Of a stretch of 56,479 nt of DNA, positions 1 to 8,229 are shown one piece after another. Numbering within the stretch: the stretch's first letter is position 1; each line of letters starts with the position of its first letter. A program made the position numbers and the translations under genes. The stretch comes from SYAN01 sp964406345 (GTDB taxonomy: Bacteria; Actinomycetota; Actinomycetes; Nanopelagicales; Nanopelagicaceae): the NCBI GenBank assembly GCA_964406345.1, contig CAYORK010000005.1, positions 1 through 56,479 of the forward strand. The letters run 5' to 3'. The notes under the pieces are model-generated. The model did not search any database, was not told the DNA's origin, and saw nothing but the letters and a program-made list of their open reading frames with translations.

Positions 1-2
1 AA

Positions 3-98
3 GAGGCGATCAGATCAGCATTCAGTCAACATGGTTTCGCTGCACCACGATTCTTCATCGCAACACCTGAAGAAGGTGCGAAAGTCGAGGAAGGCTAG
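3..98 (+). CDS. galK: C-terminal end of a probable galactokinase (GHMP kinase), 5' part outside the window
   Basis: Only the last 31 codons are present, open to the window edge in frame 3 and ending at TAG 96-98. The translated tail runs through a GF-A-APR-F pattern followed by an ATP-E-GA pattern, which resembles the last strand of actinobacterial galactokinases. Galactokinase phosphorylates galactose in the Leloir pathway, but nothing catalytic is visible here. Its stop codon overlaps the stop of the convergent ACT gene in a shared CTAG. Another GHMP kinase is possible; the call rests on a short tail. Confidence 0.45.
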   Translation, partial: EAIRSAFSQHGFAAPRFFIATPEEGAKVEEG

Positions 99-334
99 AC
101 GACTGGCGTAATCGACATGACTTCGACGCCTTGGATCGCGCTCAAGACTTCAACCATATCTTTCGGGTCATTGCCTGGGACTGCGATCGTGATGTCATCA
201 ATGCCTCGTCCCTCTTCGCTACTGAGGACTACAAGGCCACGGATATCCCCGCCTGCGAAACCGATCGCGGATGTGACGGCACCTAGTGAGCCAGGACGAT
301 CTGGGAGCGCCACACGAAATCGGTAGAGAGCCAT
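95..334 (-). CDS. small stand-alone ACT-domain protein
   Basis: A 79-residue protein that is nothing but one ACT domain: a first strand, then the D-RPGSLG turn that in ACT domains begins the ligand-binding loop, and the usual alternation of strands and helices. ACT domains bind amino acids and regulate enzymes or transcription; the ligand here is unknown. An in-frame extension upstream would run into the tRNA-Asn gene. The ATG at 334 is preferred because TATGAT lies exactly 6 nt before it, which would give a leaderless message. It converges on the galactokinase fragment, sharing a CTAG stop. Confidence 0.75.
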   Translation of the reverse strand: MALYRFRVALPDRPGSLGAVTSAIGFAGGDIRGLVVLSSEEGRGIDDITIAVPGNDPKDMVEVLSAIQGVEVMSITPVV

Positions 335-340
335 GTGCGA

Positions 341-346
341 ATCATA
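341..346 (-). promoter_or_regulatory. -10 box of a leaderless promoter for the ACT gene
   Basis: TATGAT (five of six matches to TATAAT) ends 6 nt before ATG 334 and lies just downstream of the tRNA-Asn 3' end at 356. No convincing -35 is seen; it would fall inside the tRNA gene. Confidence 0.5.
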
Positions 347-355
347 GGGAGAGAG

Positions 356-428
356 CTCCCCGAATTGGACTCGAACCAATAACCTGCCGGTTAACAGCCG
401 GCTGCTCTGCCGATTGAGCTATCGGGGA
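356..428 (-). tRNA. tRNA-Asn (anticodon GTT)
   Basis: A 73-nt cloverleaf read on the minus strand. The 7-bp acceptor stem TCCCCGA/TCGGGGA pairs perfectly and is followed by discriminator G at 356. The D-arm, the anticodon loop CTGTTAA with anticodon GTT, and the T-loop GGTTCGAGTCC are all present. CCA is not encoded. It lies 21 nt downstream of the dnaG stop on the same strand. Confidence 0.95.
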
Positions 429-449
429 CTGCTTCGCGCGAACTCTAGG

Positions 450-2318
450 CTAAATCTCGCCGACCGCCAAATCTCGCAAGGTGCGACGTTCCTTCTCTAG
501 GGTCATCAACTCCTGGAAGATCTCGTTGTAAACGCTCTCCTCCTCTACCGGATTGATCCGCTGCAACCTTGACTTGATCTCGGCGATCGTGCGACCAAGC
601 GCTACCTCACGCAATCTCGCAAAGACGCTCTCGACATACCTCTCCGTTCCTTCTTTCGAAGTCCTGATTGGTTCGCTCGAAAGCTCCGCGACAAAAGAAT
701 GCAGCTCGGGAGCGTCATCGCTGCTTAGTGTTACGGGTTGCAAGTCGACCTGTCCATCGATGAAGGTTCGAAGTCGCTGATAGGCGACATGAGTGAATGC
801 ATTGCTCTCGATCTTCCGCCAATCGCGAGTGTAAGTCGGTAGCTGCAATCGAATCTTCAATACCTCTCGTTCCAAGGCAAGGCGCGGATCCTCGGGGTCA
901 GGGCGCCAACTATTGCGTCGCTCACTTGCCTCATTCGCTACAACTTCATCGTTTCGAGTCGCTGATTCTCTTGCGGATCCTTTAGCGGATCCTCTAGCGG
1001 CGCTCGCCAACGCGTTGGTGACCTGTTCGATCTCCACACCGATCCATCGTGCGACGGAGCGGACATACTCCGGACGTAGTGATGTATCACGAATCCTCGC
1101 GATCATCGGGACGACTTGGGATAAGGCAGCGACGCGACCTTCGGGAAGATTGAGGTCGAATTCCTTGAGTTTCGATCGGATGGCAAATTCGAAGAGCGGG
1201 ATTCGCCTCGCGATGAGATCTCGAACGGCAGCATCTCCCTCGCTCTGTCTTAACTCACATGGATCCATACCTCGCGGTTCGACCGCCACGAAAGTCTGTG
1301 CGACGAACTTCTGATCACTATCGAAGGCCTTCAGTGCCGCTTTCTGTCCTGCGGCATCGCCATCGAAGGTGAAGATCACCTCACCACGGAAGGCATCATC
1401 ATCCATCAATAGCCGACGAAGGATTCGAATGTGGTCGTCGCCAAAAGCCGTGCCACAAGTAGCGACCGCGCTCTGGACGCCTGCGAGATGAGCCGCCATG
1501 ACATCGGTATATCCCTCGACGATCACAGCTCGTCGAGTCTTTGCGATCTCCTTCTTGGCGAGATCGATCCCATAGAGCAGTTGACTCTTCTTGTAGATCG
1601 GGGTCTCTGGAGTATTGAGATATTTGGGACCTTGATCCTCCTCATCGGAGGCAAGTTTGCGTGCCCCGAAGCCGACGACATCGCCACCTAAATCCTTGAT
1701 CGGCCAGATCAAGCGATTGCGGAATCGGTCGATGGCACCGCGCTGTCCTTCCTTTGTAAGTCCAGCAAGAGCTAGTTCCTGATCGGTAAATCCTTCTTTG
1801 ATGAGAGCCTTACGCAATCCATCCCACTCATCGGGCGCGAATCCGACGCCGAACTTGATCGCGGCATCTCGATCGAATCCCCGCGACTGTAAGAATTCAC
1901 GTGCATGGGCAGCCTCTGGTCCATTCAATGCCTCGGCATAGAAAGCAGCCGCTGCCGCATTCGCAGCGATAAGACGTGAACGCTCCCCCGCGGGTGCTCC
2001 GCCCGATCGACCTTCTTCGTAGGTGAGGTGATAGCCGAGACGATCTGCAAGTCGTTCGATGGTCTCGGTGAAACTGAGATGTTCCATCTTCATCAAGAAG
2101 GTGATGACATCGCCACTCTCTTGGCAGCCGAAGCAGTGATAGAAACCTCGCGCCGGAGTCACATGAAATGATGGTGATTTCTCGTCGTGGAAAGGACAGA
2201 GACCTTTTCGTTGCCCGCCACCCGCGCTCTTGAGCTGGACGTAGTCGCCAATGACGTCCTCGATCCGCGTCTGTTCACGGACATGTGCGACATCGCTCTC
2301 TCGAATCCGGCCGGCCAT
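450..2318 (-). CDS. dnaG: DNA primase DnaG
   Basis: 622 residues, normal for actinobacterial primases. It makes the RNA primers for replication. The N-terminal CHC2 zinc ribbon has Cys41, His44, Cys62 and Cys65. The catalytic TOPRIM domain shows VEGYTDV at 267-273 and the metal-binding FDGDAAG at 318-324. The C-terminal part, from about 430, should carry the helicase-binding domain. It starts 3 nt after the dgt stop, so the two genes are probably co-transcribed; dgt-dnaG is a standard actinobacterial pair. Confidence 0.97.
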   Translation of the reverse strand: MAGRIRESDVAHVREQTRIEDVIGDYVQLKSAGGGQRKGLCPFHDEKSPSFHVTPARGFYHCFGCQESGDVITFLMKMEHLSFTETIERLADRLGYHLTYEEGRSGGAPAGERSRLIAANAAAAAFYAEALNGPEAAHAREFLQSRGFDRDAAIKFGVGFAPDEWDGLRKALIKEGFTDQELALAGLTKEGQRGAIDRFRNRLIWPIKDLGGDVVGFGARKLASDEEDQGPKYLNTPETPIYKKSQLLYGIDLAKKEIAKTRRAVIVEGYTDVMAAHLAGVQSAVATCGTAFGDDHIRILRRLLMDDDAFRGEVIFTFDGDAAGQKAALKAFDSDQKFVAQTFVAVEPRGMDPCELRQSEGDAAVRDLIARRIPLFEFAIRSKLKEFDLNLPEGRVAALSQVVPMIARIRDTSLRPEYVRSVARWIGVEIEQVTNALASAARGSAKGSARESATRNDEVVANEASERRNSWRPDPEDPRLALEREVLKIRLQLPTYTRDWRKIESNAFTHVAYQRLRTFIDGQVDLQPVTLSSDDAPELHSFVAELSSEPIRTSKEGTERYVESVFARLREVALGRTIAEIKSRLQRINPVEEESVYNEIFQELMTLEKERRTLRDLAVGEI

Positions 2319-2321
2319 CCT

Positions 2322-3560
2322 CTAATCCTCTGCCTTGATCGAGGGAATTCCTAGTCGCTGAGCCATCCGTTGGGCGCCAAGGTCGGTGAAGGAAGCAACC
2401 TGATCGACCACCACACGAAGGCGTGCTGCATCGTCCCTTGCCTCATTCCACTCCTCCAAGAAGAAGGTCTCCAGCGTTGCTGGTGCCTTTTCGAGGATGC
2501 GTGTCACCAATTCTTTGAGCAGACCGCGTTGCTTGGCATAGTGATCCTGAGAGCTCTCTGCGTTGATGATGAAGTGACCTGAGATCGACTTCAAGAATGC
2601 GACCTCTATCCGTGCAGAACGCGGGACGACGAGTGAGGCGCCATAGCGAGTGAGTGGGCCACTGCCGTATTGATCACGGGTCGCCACTTCCGATGCTTTA
2701 GCGAATCGACCGATCAACTCCGAAGTCAGGTTCTTCAGTCGCGATAAATCACCATGAGAGAGGTCGAAATTCTTGGGCCAGAGTGGAAGGTCTGTGAGGG
2801 CTCGAATCGCACCCTCAATCTCACCATCAGTAGCGTCAGTGATGAAGTGCTCACGAAGGTTTGTCGAGATCGCATCGGCCTCCCTAAGGATTGATGCCAC
2901 CTCGATCTTGCCCGTGACGATCCCATCCTCGAGATCATGGACGGAATAGGCGATGTCATCCGACCAATCCATGATCTGCGCCTCTAGCGCGACCTCGCGT
3001 GAGGGTGCGCCCGCTCTCGTCCACTCAAAGATCGCGATGTCATCGTCGTAGACGCCAAACTTCGGATTACCACGCTCTCGTCGCCACGGATACTTCGTCG
3101 CTGCATCGAGGGATGCGCGAGTCAGATTGAGTCCGATGGAAAGTCCATTTCCATCTCGACTCTTGCTCTCAAGTCTGGTGAGGATTCGAAAGCTTTGGGC
3201 ATTTCCTTCGAAGCCACCGCAACTCTCCGCGATCTCATGGAGTGCGTGCTCGCCATTGTGGCCAAAAGGAGGATGGCCTAAGTCATGGGCAAGGCATGCT
3301 GTATCCATCAGGTCAGGGTCGGCGCCAAGAGCGCTCCCGATCTCTCGACCTACTTGAGCACACTCAAGAGAGTGTGAGAGGCGGGTCCGCGGGAAGTCAT
3401 CTGCCCAAGGAATTGCCACTTGAGTCTTGGCAGCCAACCTGCGTAGAGCGAAAGAGTGAATGATGCGGGCGCGATCCCGCGCGAACTCCCCTCGCTCTGG
3501 CCGCTTCGATGGCTCAGGGATAAAGCGTGCGAGATCGACTTCGCTATAGCCCGGCTGCAT
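2322..3560 (-). CDS. dgt: deoxyguanosinetriphosphate triphosphohydrolase-like HD-domain protein
   Basis: 412 residues of the Dgt family, which cleaves dNTPs to deoxynucleosides and triphosphate and helps set nucleotide pools. The HD metal site is visible as His63 in the TRLSHSLE segment and His92-Asp93 in AHDLGHPPFGH, followed by the conserved HNGE. A second conserved stretch, MDWSDDIAYSVHDLEDG, provides the remaining metal ligand. The gene lies 19 nt after the DUF218 gene and 3 nt before dnaG. Substrate preference cannot be told from sequence. Confidence 0.93.
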   Translation of the reverse strand: MQPGYSEVDLARFIPEPSKRPERGEFARDRARIIHSFALRRLAAKTQVAIPWADDFPRTRLSHSLECAQVGREIGSALGADPDLMDTACLAHDLGHPPFGHNGEHALHEIAESCGGFEGNAQSFRILTRLESKSRDGNGLSIGLNLTRASLDAATKYPWRRERGNPKFGVYDDDIAIFEWTRAGAPSREVALEAQIMDWSDDIAYSVHDLEDGIVTGKIEVASILREADAISTNLREHFITDATDGEIEGAIRALTDLPLWPKNFDLSHGDLSRLKNLTSELIGRFAKASEVATRDQYGSGPLTRYGASLVVPRSARIEVAFLKSISGHFIINAESSQDHYAKQRGLLKELVTRILEKAPATLETFFLEEWNEARDDAARLRVVVDQVASFTDLGAQRMAQRLGIPSIKAED

Positions 3561-3579
3561 GGTTACCCAACTGTATCTC

Positions 3580-4263
3580 TCACCACGAAGGGATGAGTCC
3601 GTCGATGGTGTCCTCGCTGATCATGATGCCGCGCCGACCGAGAGTGAGATAGGCAAGGTAGGCACCTGCCTCACGCGTGAGGTAGCGAAGTGTGGAGTTA
3701 TCGATGTTGGCAAGGCCGTAAGCGGTCGGAAGACATTGCGCCTTGATCCCTTGATCCCTCGCCATAGTTGTAGAACGAAGGCAGTGATAGGGATCAGTGA
3801 CGAGCAGCGCCGACTCCAAATCAAGGCTCTTCATCGCTGCGGTGTAAGCCAGGGTGCTGGAGTAAGTATCCCGACCCTGAGTGATTGCGATGATCCTGGA
3901 CTTGGGGACTCCCTTGGAGACAAGCCAACGCTTACCACTCTGCGCTTCCGTCGTGCGATCTCCTGGTGCGCCATCACCGACTGTCATCACGGCGGGAGCG
4001 AGATTCTTTACATATCCGTCACGAGCCGTCTTCAACCTCGCTTTGAGCACCGGCCCTGGTCGACCATCGAATTGTGCAGCGCCAAGGACAACGATGACCT
4101 CTGCACTATGTGATGCCACATCGAAAGCCACCTGGGTCAGGTCATATTCCTTCGCATACTCTCTTGCGCTCCACCACGTCTTGCCGAAGAAATAGAGCGG
4201 GACTATGAGCGCAACGAGAAGAAGGAAGGTGATGAGTCGGATGAGCATCTTGATTAGGAACAT
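3580..4263 (-). CDS. YdcF/SanA-type DUF218 membrane-anchored protein
   Basis: 227 residues from the ATG at 4263. The N-terminus is one hydrophobic segment (about residues 3-24) that would anchor the protein, followed by a DUF218 domain with VVLGA, GDGAPGDRTTEA and the VTDPYHCLRS segment. Relatives such as E. coli SanA and ElyC affect envelope integrity and peptidoglycan precursor use; the biochemical function is unknown. The start gives a TGAGATG junction with the dusB stop, which suggests translational coupling; upstream in-frame starts at 4284 (ATG) and 4290 (GTG) would overlap dusB. Confidence 0.85.
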   Translation of the reverse strand: MFLIKMLIRLITFLLLVALIVPLYFFGKTWWSAREYAKEYDLTQVAFDVASHSAEVIVVLGAAQFDGRPGPVLKARLKTARDGYVKNLAPAVMTVGDGAPGDRTTEAQSGKRWLVSKGVPKSRIIAITQGRDTYSSTLAYTAAMKSLDLESALLVTDPYHCLRSTTMARDQGIKAQCLPTAYGLANIDNSTLRYLTREAGAYLAYLTLGRRGIMISEDTIDGLIPSW

Positions 4264-4264
4264 C

Positions 4265-5470
4265 TCATCCGCCGGATCCGCCATCGTCACCGGTGCTGCT
4301 CATCGCTCCGACGAGATCCTCGCGAGACTCCATCGCATCATCAAGCCAACCCTGCGGCAGGGTCACTGCACGAGCATGTGAGCGGCGTCCTCTCGGCGCA
4401 TCACCGATCTCCTCTGGATAGGGCTGATCGACGAGTTGATCGAGCAATGAACGAAGTTCACCAAGTGACGCCACCATTCCAAATTGCGGACGTAGCCCTC
4501 CTTCGACACGGAAACCTTTGAGATACCAAGCCATATGTTTACGAAGATCACGACACGCTCGAAACTCATCTTCGAAATAGTCGCGAAGCAAGTGGGCATG
4601 ACGCCAGATCACATCACTCACTTCAGCGAGAGTTGGAAGAGGTCGCGCTTGACCACCAGTGAAGGCGCGGACCAAATCTGCAAAGAGCCACGGACGGCCG
4701 AGACATCCCCGACCGACGACCACGCCATGACATCCAGTCTCTCGGACCATGCGAAGACCATCTTCTCCCGACCAGATGTCGCCATTGCCCAAGACTGGGA
4801 TCCCCCACGGTTTGAGGAACTCCACCAACTCTGCGATCTTCGACCAATCAGCCTCGCCGTCGTAATACTGCGCAGCAGTTCGGGCATGAAGCGCCACCCA
4901 TGCAACTCCAGCATCTGCAGCGATTCGGGCGGCATGAAGGAATGTCAGATGATCGTCATCGATACCAGTGCGCATCTTGACCGTGACCGGGATGCCGAAT
5001 GGTCGCGCGCTCTTGACCGCAGATGTAACGATCTCCTCGAAGAGAAGTCGCTTGTAGGGCAATGCCGCGCCGCCGCCCTTGCGCGTCACCTTCGGGACTG
5101 GGCAGCCGAAGTTGAGATCGATGTGATCGGCACGATCCTCTCGCCCTAACATCTCAATCGCCTTGGCCAAAGATGCCCCTTCAGTGGCATAGAGCTGAAT
5201 GGAACGGGGAGACTCATCTTTACCAGGAATGATCATCCGCATCGTCTCTTCATTGCGCTCGACGAGTGCGCGCGCGGTCACCATCTCGGAGACGAAGAGT
5301 CCAGCGCCCTGCTCTCGACATAAGGTGCGGAAGGCGGAGTTGGTGATTCCAGCCATAGGGGCGAGCACGACCGGAGGATCGATCGTCACCTTCCCATCAG
5401 GGAAGCGCCCGTTCTCGATCCGAAGCGTGAGCGGTGGAACTAGCACCCGAGAAGTTTCGGCGCTAACCAT
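4265..5470 (-). CDS. dusB: tRNA-dihydrouridine synthase
   Basis: 401 residues of the FMN-dependent Dus family, which reduces uridines in the tRNA D-loop. Visible landmarks are the FMN-barrel start APMAGITNSAFR (38-49), the catalytic cysteine Cys123 in NFGCP, and GNGDI near 240 for phosphate binding. The ATG at 5470 makes the gene overlap the end of glyS by 31 nt; a shorter GTG start at 5446 would almost remove the overlap and lose only residues ahead of the fold. The order glyS-dus-dgt-dnaG is common in actinobacteria. Confidence 0.93.
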   Translation of the reverse strand: MVSAETSRVLVPPLTLRIENGRFPDGKVTIDPPVVLAPMAGITNSAFRTLCREQGAGLFVSEMVTARALVERNEETMRMIIPGKDESPRSIQLYATEGASLAKAIEMLGREDRADHIDLNFGCPVPKVTRKGGGAALPYKRLLFEEIVTSAVKSARPFGIPVTVKMRTGIDDDHLTFLHAARIAADAGVAWVALHARTAAQYYDGEADWSKIAELVEFLKPWGIPVLGNGDIWSGEDGLRMVRETGCHGVVVGRGCLGRPWLFADLVRAFTGGQARPLPTLAEVSDVIWRHAHLLRDYFEDEFRACRDLRKHMAWYLKGFRVEGGLRPQFGMVASLGELRSLLDQLVDQPYPEEIGDAPRGRRSHARAVTLPQGWLDDAMESREDLVGAMSSTGDDGGSGG

Positions 5471-6816
5471 GATTCAACCTGATCGATGCCGATTCTCTCT
5501 TGGCTCATGCTGTCGCGCTCTCGAATAGTAACGGCGTGGTCGTCAAGAGTTTCGAAGTCGATCGTCACACAGAAAGGAGTTCCGATCTCGTCTTGTCTGC
5601 GATAGCGACGTCCAATCGCACCTGCATCGTCGAACTCCACATTCCAATTCTTTCGAAGTGCTGCTGCGAGATCGCGGGCCTTTGGCGAGAGATCGGCGTT
5701 ACGAGAGAGTGGAAGCACGGCGACCTTCACCGGAGCAAGGCGCGGATCGAGTCGCATCACTGCACGCTTCTCCATCTCGCCTTTGGCATTCGGCGCCTCA
5801 TCCTCGCTGAAAGCATCCATCATGAATGTGAGCGTGCAGCGGTCAACACCAGCCGCAGGTTCGATCACAAATGGGGTCCACCGCTCACTCTTCTCTTGAT
5901 CGAAATAGGAGAGGTCCTTGCCGCTCTTGGCGCTATGTGCCTTGAGGTCGAAGTCGGTGCGATTGGCTATGCCTTCCAGCTCACCCCACTCAGTTCCTTG
6001 GAACTCGAACTTGTATTCGATATCGACGGTTCGCTTGGAGTAATGCGAGAGCTTCTCCTTGGGGTGTTCGAAGAGACGAAGCCTCTGCTTGTCGATCCCA
6101 AGGTCTGTGTACCAAGCAAGGCGGGTGTCGATCCAATACTGATGCCACTCCTCGTCGGTGCCGGGGACTACGAAGAATTCCATCTCCATCTGCTCGAACT
6201 CGCGGGTGCGGAAGATGAAGTTGCCCGGTGTGATCTCATTTCGGAATGACTTACCGATCTGACCGATACCAAAAGGGGGCTTCTTGCGAGATGTCGTCAT
6301 TGCATTCTCGAAGTTGATGAATATGCCCTGTGCGGTCTCGGGGCGCATATATGCGAGTCCGCTCTCATCCTCGACTGGCCCGAGATAAGTCTTGAGAAGA
6401 CCCGAGAATTGTCGCGGCGGCGTGAACTTTCCCTTCGTGCCACAGTGAGGACAACCAAGTTCCTCGGGACCGGTTGGACGTCTTCCATGTTTCGACTCGA
6501 AGGCGTCCTCAAGGTGATCAGCGCGGAATCTCTTATGGCACGCGGTGCACTCAGTGAGGGGATCGGTGAAGGTCTCGACGTGACCGGATGCCTCCCACAC
6601 TTCGCGTGCGAGAATGACACAAGAATCGATACCGATCACATCCTCACGCCCTGTGACCATCGAGCGCCACCATTGGCGTTTCACATTGTTCTTGAGTTCG
6701 ACTCCAAGAGGACCGTAATCCCATGAGGCGCGCAATCCGCCGTAGATCTCAGATGAAGGGAATACGAAACCCCTTCGCTTGGAAAGTGAGACGATGGTCT
6801 CTAGACGATCGGCCAT
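5440..6816 (-). CDS. glyS: glycyl-tRNA synthetase, homodimeric type
   Basis: 458 residues of the class II alpha2 GlyRS that charges tRNA-Gly. The class II motif 2 appears as FRNEITPGNFIFRTREFEQ, and a zinc-ribbon insertion carries CTACH and CPHCG. The C-terminus has the anticodon-binding fold. The ATG at 6816 is chosen because GGAG sits 8 nt before it; an in-frame extension to 6864 has no support. In Streptomyces and Mycobacterium glyS borders zinc-regulation genes (znu, zur or smtB), and here too a zinc locus lies immediately upstream. Confidence 0.96.
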   Translation of the reverse strand: MADRLETIVSLSKRRGFVFPSSEIYGGLRASWDYGPLGVELKNNVKRQWWRSMVTGREDVIGIDSCVILAREVWEASGHVETFTDPLTECTACHKRFRADHLEDAFESKHGRRPTGPEELGCPHCGTKGKFTPPRQFSGLLKTYLGPVEDESGLAYMRPETAQGIFINFENAMTTSRKKPPFGIGQIGKSFRNEITPGNFIFRTREFEQMEMEFFVVPGTDEEWHQYWIDTRLAWYTDLGIDKQRLRLFEHPKEKLSHYSKRTVDIEYKFEFQGTEWGELEGIANRTDFDLKAHSAKSGKDLSYFDQEKSERWTPFVIEPAAGVDRCTLTFMMDAFSEDEAPNAKGEMEKRAVMRLDPRLAPVKVAVLPLSRNADLSPKARDLAAALRKNWNVEFDDAGAIGRRYRRQDEIGTPFCVTIDFETLDDHAVTIRERDSMSQERIGIDQVESWLAPKLLGC

Positions 6817-6901
6817 GTGATTACTCCGTCCGGCTGGCTGTCGGAAGGGCCACGTTGGCCCCACAAGTGCAAGAGCGAAATTTTACTTCCGCAATCACCG
6901 A

Positions 6902-7183
6902 TCACTCGTCAGATTCGACGTAACCGCCGGGCTCATCGATTGCGCGAGCAAGGATTGGAACGGCAGTGATCTTCACTTGGTAATTGGAGAGCGCTCTCCG
7001 ATAAGAACCGATGTTGCGCCATTGGGTGACGAGAGCGACCAGGTTCGGCTCATCGGTGTTTCGGCCGACATGCCCAGAGAGGTACCCCTCGCAAGCAGCC
7101 AGTGCCTGGTGAGCTCGTTCAAGGTCGCTAAGGAAGGTGGGCTGGTCTTCAATCGCGACCTGGAACCTTGCTATGGCGAACAC
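6902..7183 (-). CDS. small ABM-fold (antibiotic biosynthesis monooxygenase-like) protein
   Basis: 93 residues with the dimeric alpha-beta barrel pattern of the ABM superfamily: a first strand FAIARFQV, a helix to about 30, LSGHVGRNTDEPNLVALVTQW as the two central strands, then a helix rich in aromatic and Arg residues. Members include small heme-degrading or quinol monooxygenases; no function can be assigned here. The GTG start at 7183 has TAGGCT 6 nt upstream and no Shine-Dalgarno. Its putative -35 region lies inside the Zur-type palindrome, so it may be zinc-regulated together with the divergent ZIP gene. Confidence 0.7.
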   Translation of the reverse strand: MFAIARFQVAIEDQPTFLSDLERAHQALAACEGYLSGHVGRNTDEPNLVALVTQWRNIGSYRRALSNYQVKITAVPILARAIDEPGGYVESDE

Positions 7184-7189
7184 GCCGAA

Positions 7190-7195
7190 AGCCTA
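7190..7195 (-). promoter_or_regulatory. -10 box of a leaderless promoter for the ABM gene
   Basis: TAGGCT on the minus strand, 6 nt before GTG 7183. With a 17-bp spacer the -35 would be 7213-7218, at the centre of the palindrome 7205-7231. Confidence 0.45.
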
Positions 7196-7204
7196 GAGGT
7201 CGAT

Positions 7205-7231
7205 ACATAATGAAAATGATTCTCATTATGT
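7205..7231. promoter_or_regulatory. Zur-type operator between the ABM and ZIP genes
   Basis: A 27-bp inverted repeat with 13-bp arms around G7218 and a single mismatched pair; the core is AATGAAAATGATTCTCATT. It has the TGAaAATnATTnTCA form bound by zinc uptake repressors of the Fur family. It covers the expected -35 regions of both divergent genes: 7211-7216 for zip and 7213-7218 for the ABM gene. Bound repressor would therefore block both promoters when zinc is plentiful. The adjacent ZIP gene argues for Zur over Fur, which has a similar site. No zur gene is in the window. Confidence 0.8.
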
Positions 7232-7233
7232 GT

Positions 7234-7239
7234 TAGCCT
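7234..7239 (+). promoter_or_regulatory. -10 box of a leaderless promoter for the ZIP gene
   Basis: TAGCCT ends 6 nt before ATG 7246, and no Shine-Dalgarno is present. The weak -35 (TGAAAA, 7211-7216, 17-bp spacer) is inside the Zur-type palindrome. Confidence 0.5.
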
Positions 7240-7245
7240 TCCGCC

Positions 7246-8129
7246 ATGAATATCGCACTCGGACTCGCAGCCCTGACCGCCATCGCCACCGCATTGGGTG
7301 GCCTCCTCGCCCTCAAATCAAAGGATCGGCTCCATCTCGTTCTAGGACTCTCCGCAGGTCTTCTCCTCGGTCTCGTCGCCTTCGAACTCCTTCCGGAGTC
7401 CTTCGCCCATGATGCCGGTGAGTTTCTCAACGTCCCGATCACTGCCATCGCATTGATCGGTGGCTTCATGGCGCTCCACCTCTTTGAGAAGTTCTCCGGT
7501 GGGCATGAGCCCGCGGAATCCGAGTACGGCACCGAACATCGTCATGCTGGAAACGTCGCCGGAACACTCGGTGCGATTGCGATGGCGGGACACGTATTGA
7601 TCGATGGCATCGCAATTGGTGTCGCTTTCCAGGTGTCGAATGAGCTCGGTATCGCTGTCTTCGTGGCCGTACTCGTGCATGCATTCAGTGATGGCCTCAA
7701 TACGGTTTCCCTTCTAATCAAGAGCGGCAATTGGACCAAGCGGGCGATTCTTCTTCTTGGAGTTGATGCGGCTGCTCGAATCGGTGGAGCCGCGATCGGC
7801 TCCTCTATCGCACTCAATGATGACTACATCGCCATCTATCTGGCGCTCTTTGCAGGAATCCTCATTTATCTCGCGACTTCTCACATCTTGCCGGAAGCGC
7901 ATTCACGTCACTCTTCACGTTGGACTTTGGCGACGACTGTCGCAGGCGTGCTGATCATGTGGGCGCTCGTGAGTCAGATACATAGCTCTGACATCCACGC
8001 CCATGACCATGGTGACTCAGCGAGCCACTCCGAAGAGCATGGTTCAGAAAAGGATCATGACCATGACAAGACGGGTCATGATGACGAGGCGAAGGAGTCA
8101 CATGACTCCCATGGGGATGATGAGGACCA
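7246..8129 (+). CDS. ZIP-family zinc transporter with long His/Asp-rich tail, 3' end lost in gap
   Basis: 294 codons are readable before the N-gap. Eight hydrophobic segments are present. The metal site of ZIP proteins is clear: His116 and Asp120 in HVLIDGIAIG (TM4) and His145 and Asp149 in HAFSDG (TM5); ELLPES in TM2 and SHILPEAH near 212-219 also match. It should import zinc across the membrane. From about 246 the protein continues as an extremely His-, Asp- and Glu-rich tail (HAHDHG, HDHDKTGHDD) still running at the gap, so true length is unknown. In many ZIPs the His-rich stretch lies in the TM3-TM4 loop, so a C-terminal one is notable. Confidence 0.9.
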
Positions 8130-8229
8130 NNNNNNNNNNNNNNNNNNNNNNNNNNNNNNNNNNNNNNNNNNNNNNNNNNNNNNNNNNNNNNNNNNNNNNN
8201 NNNNNNNNNNNNNNNNNNNNNNNNNNNNN
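8130..8229. other. 100-N scaffold gap without flanking duplication
   Basis: Exactly 100 N. Unlike the three other gaps in the window, the sequences on either side share no copy, so real sequence is missing here: at least the end of the ZIP gene. Anything between it and the TetR gene is unknown. Confidence 0.98.
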
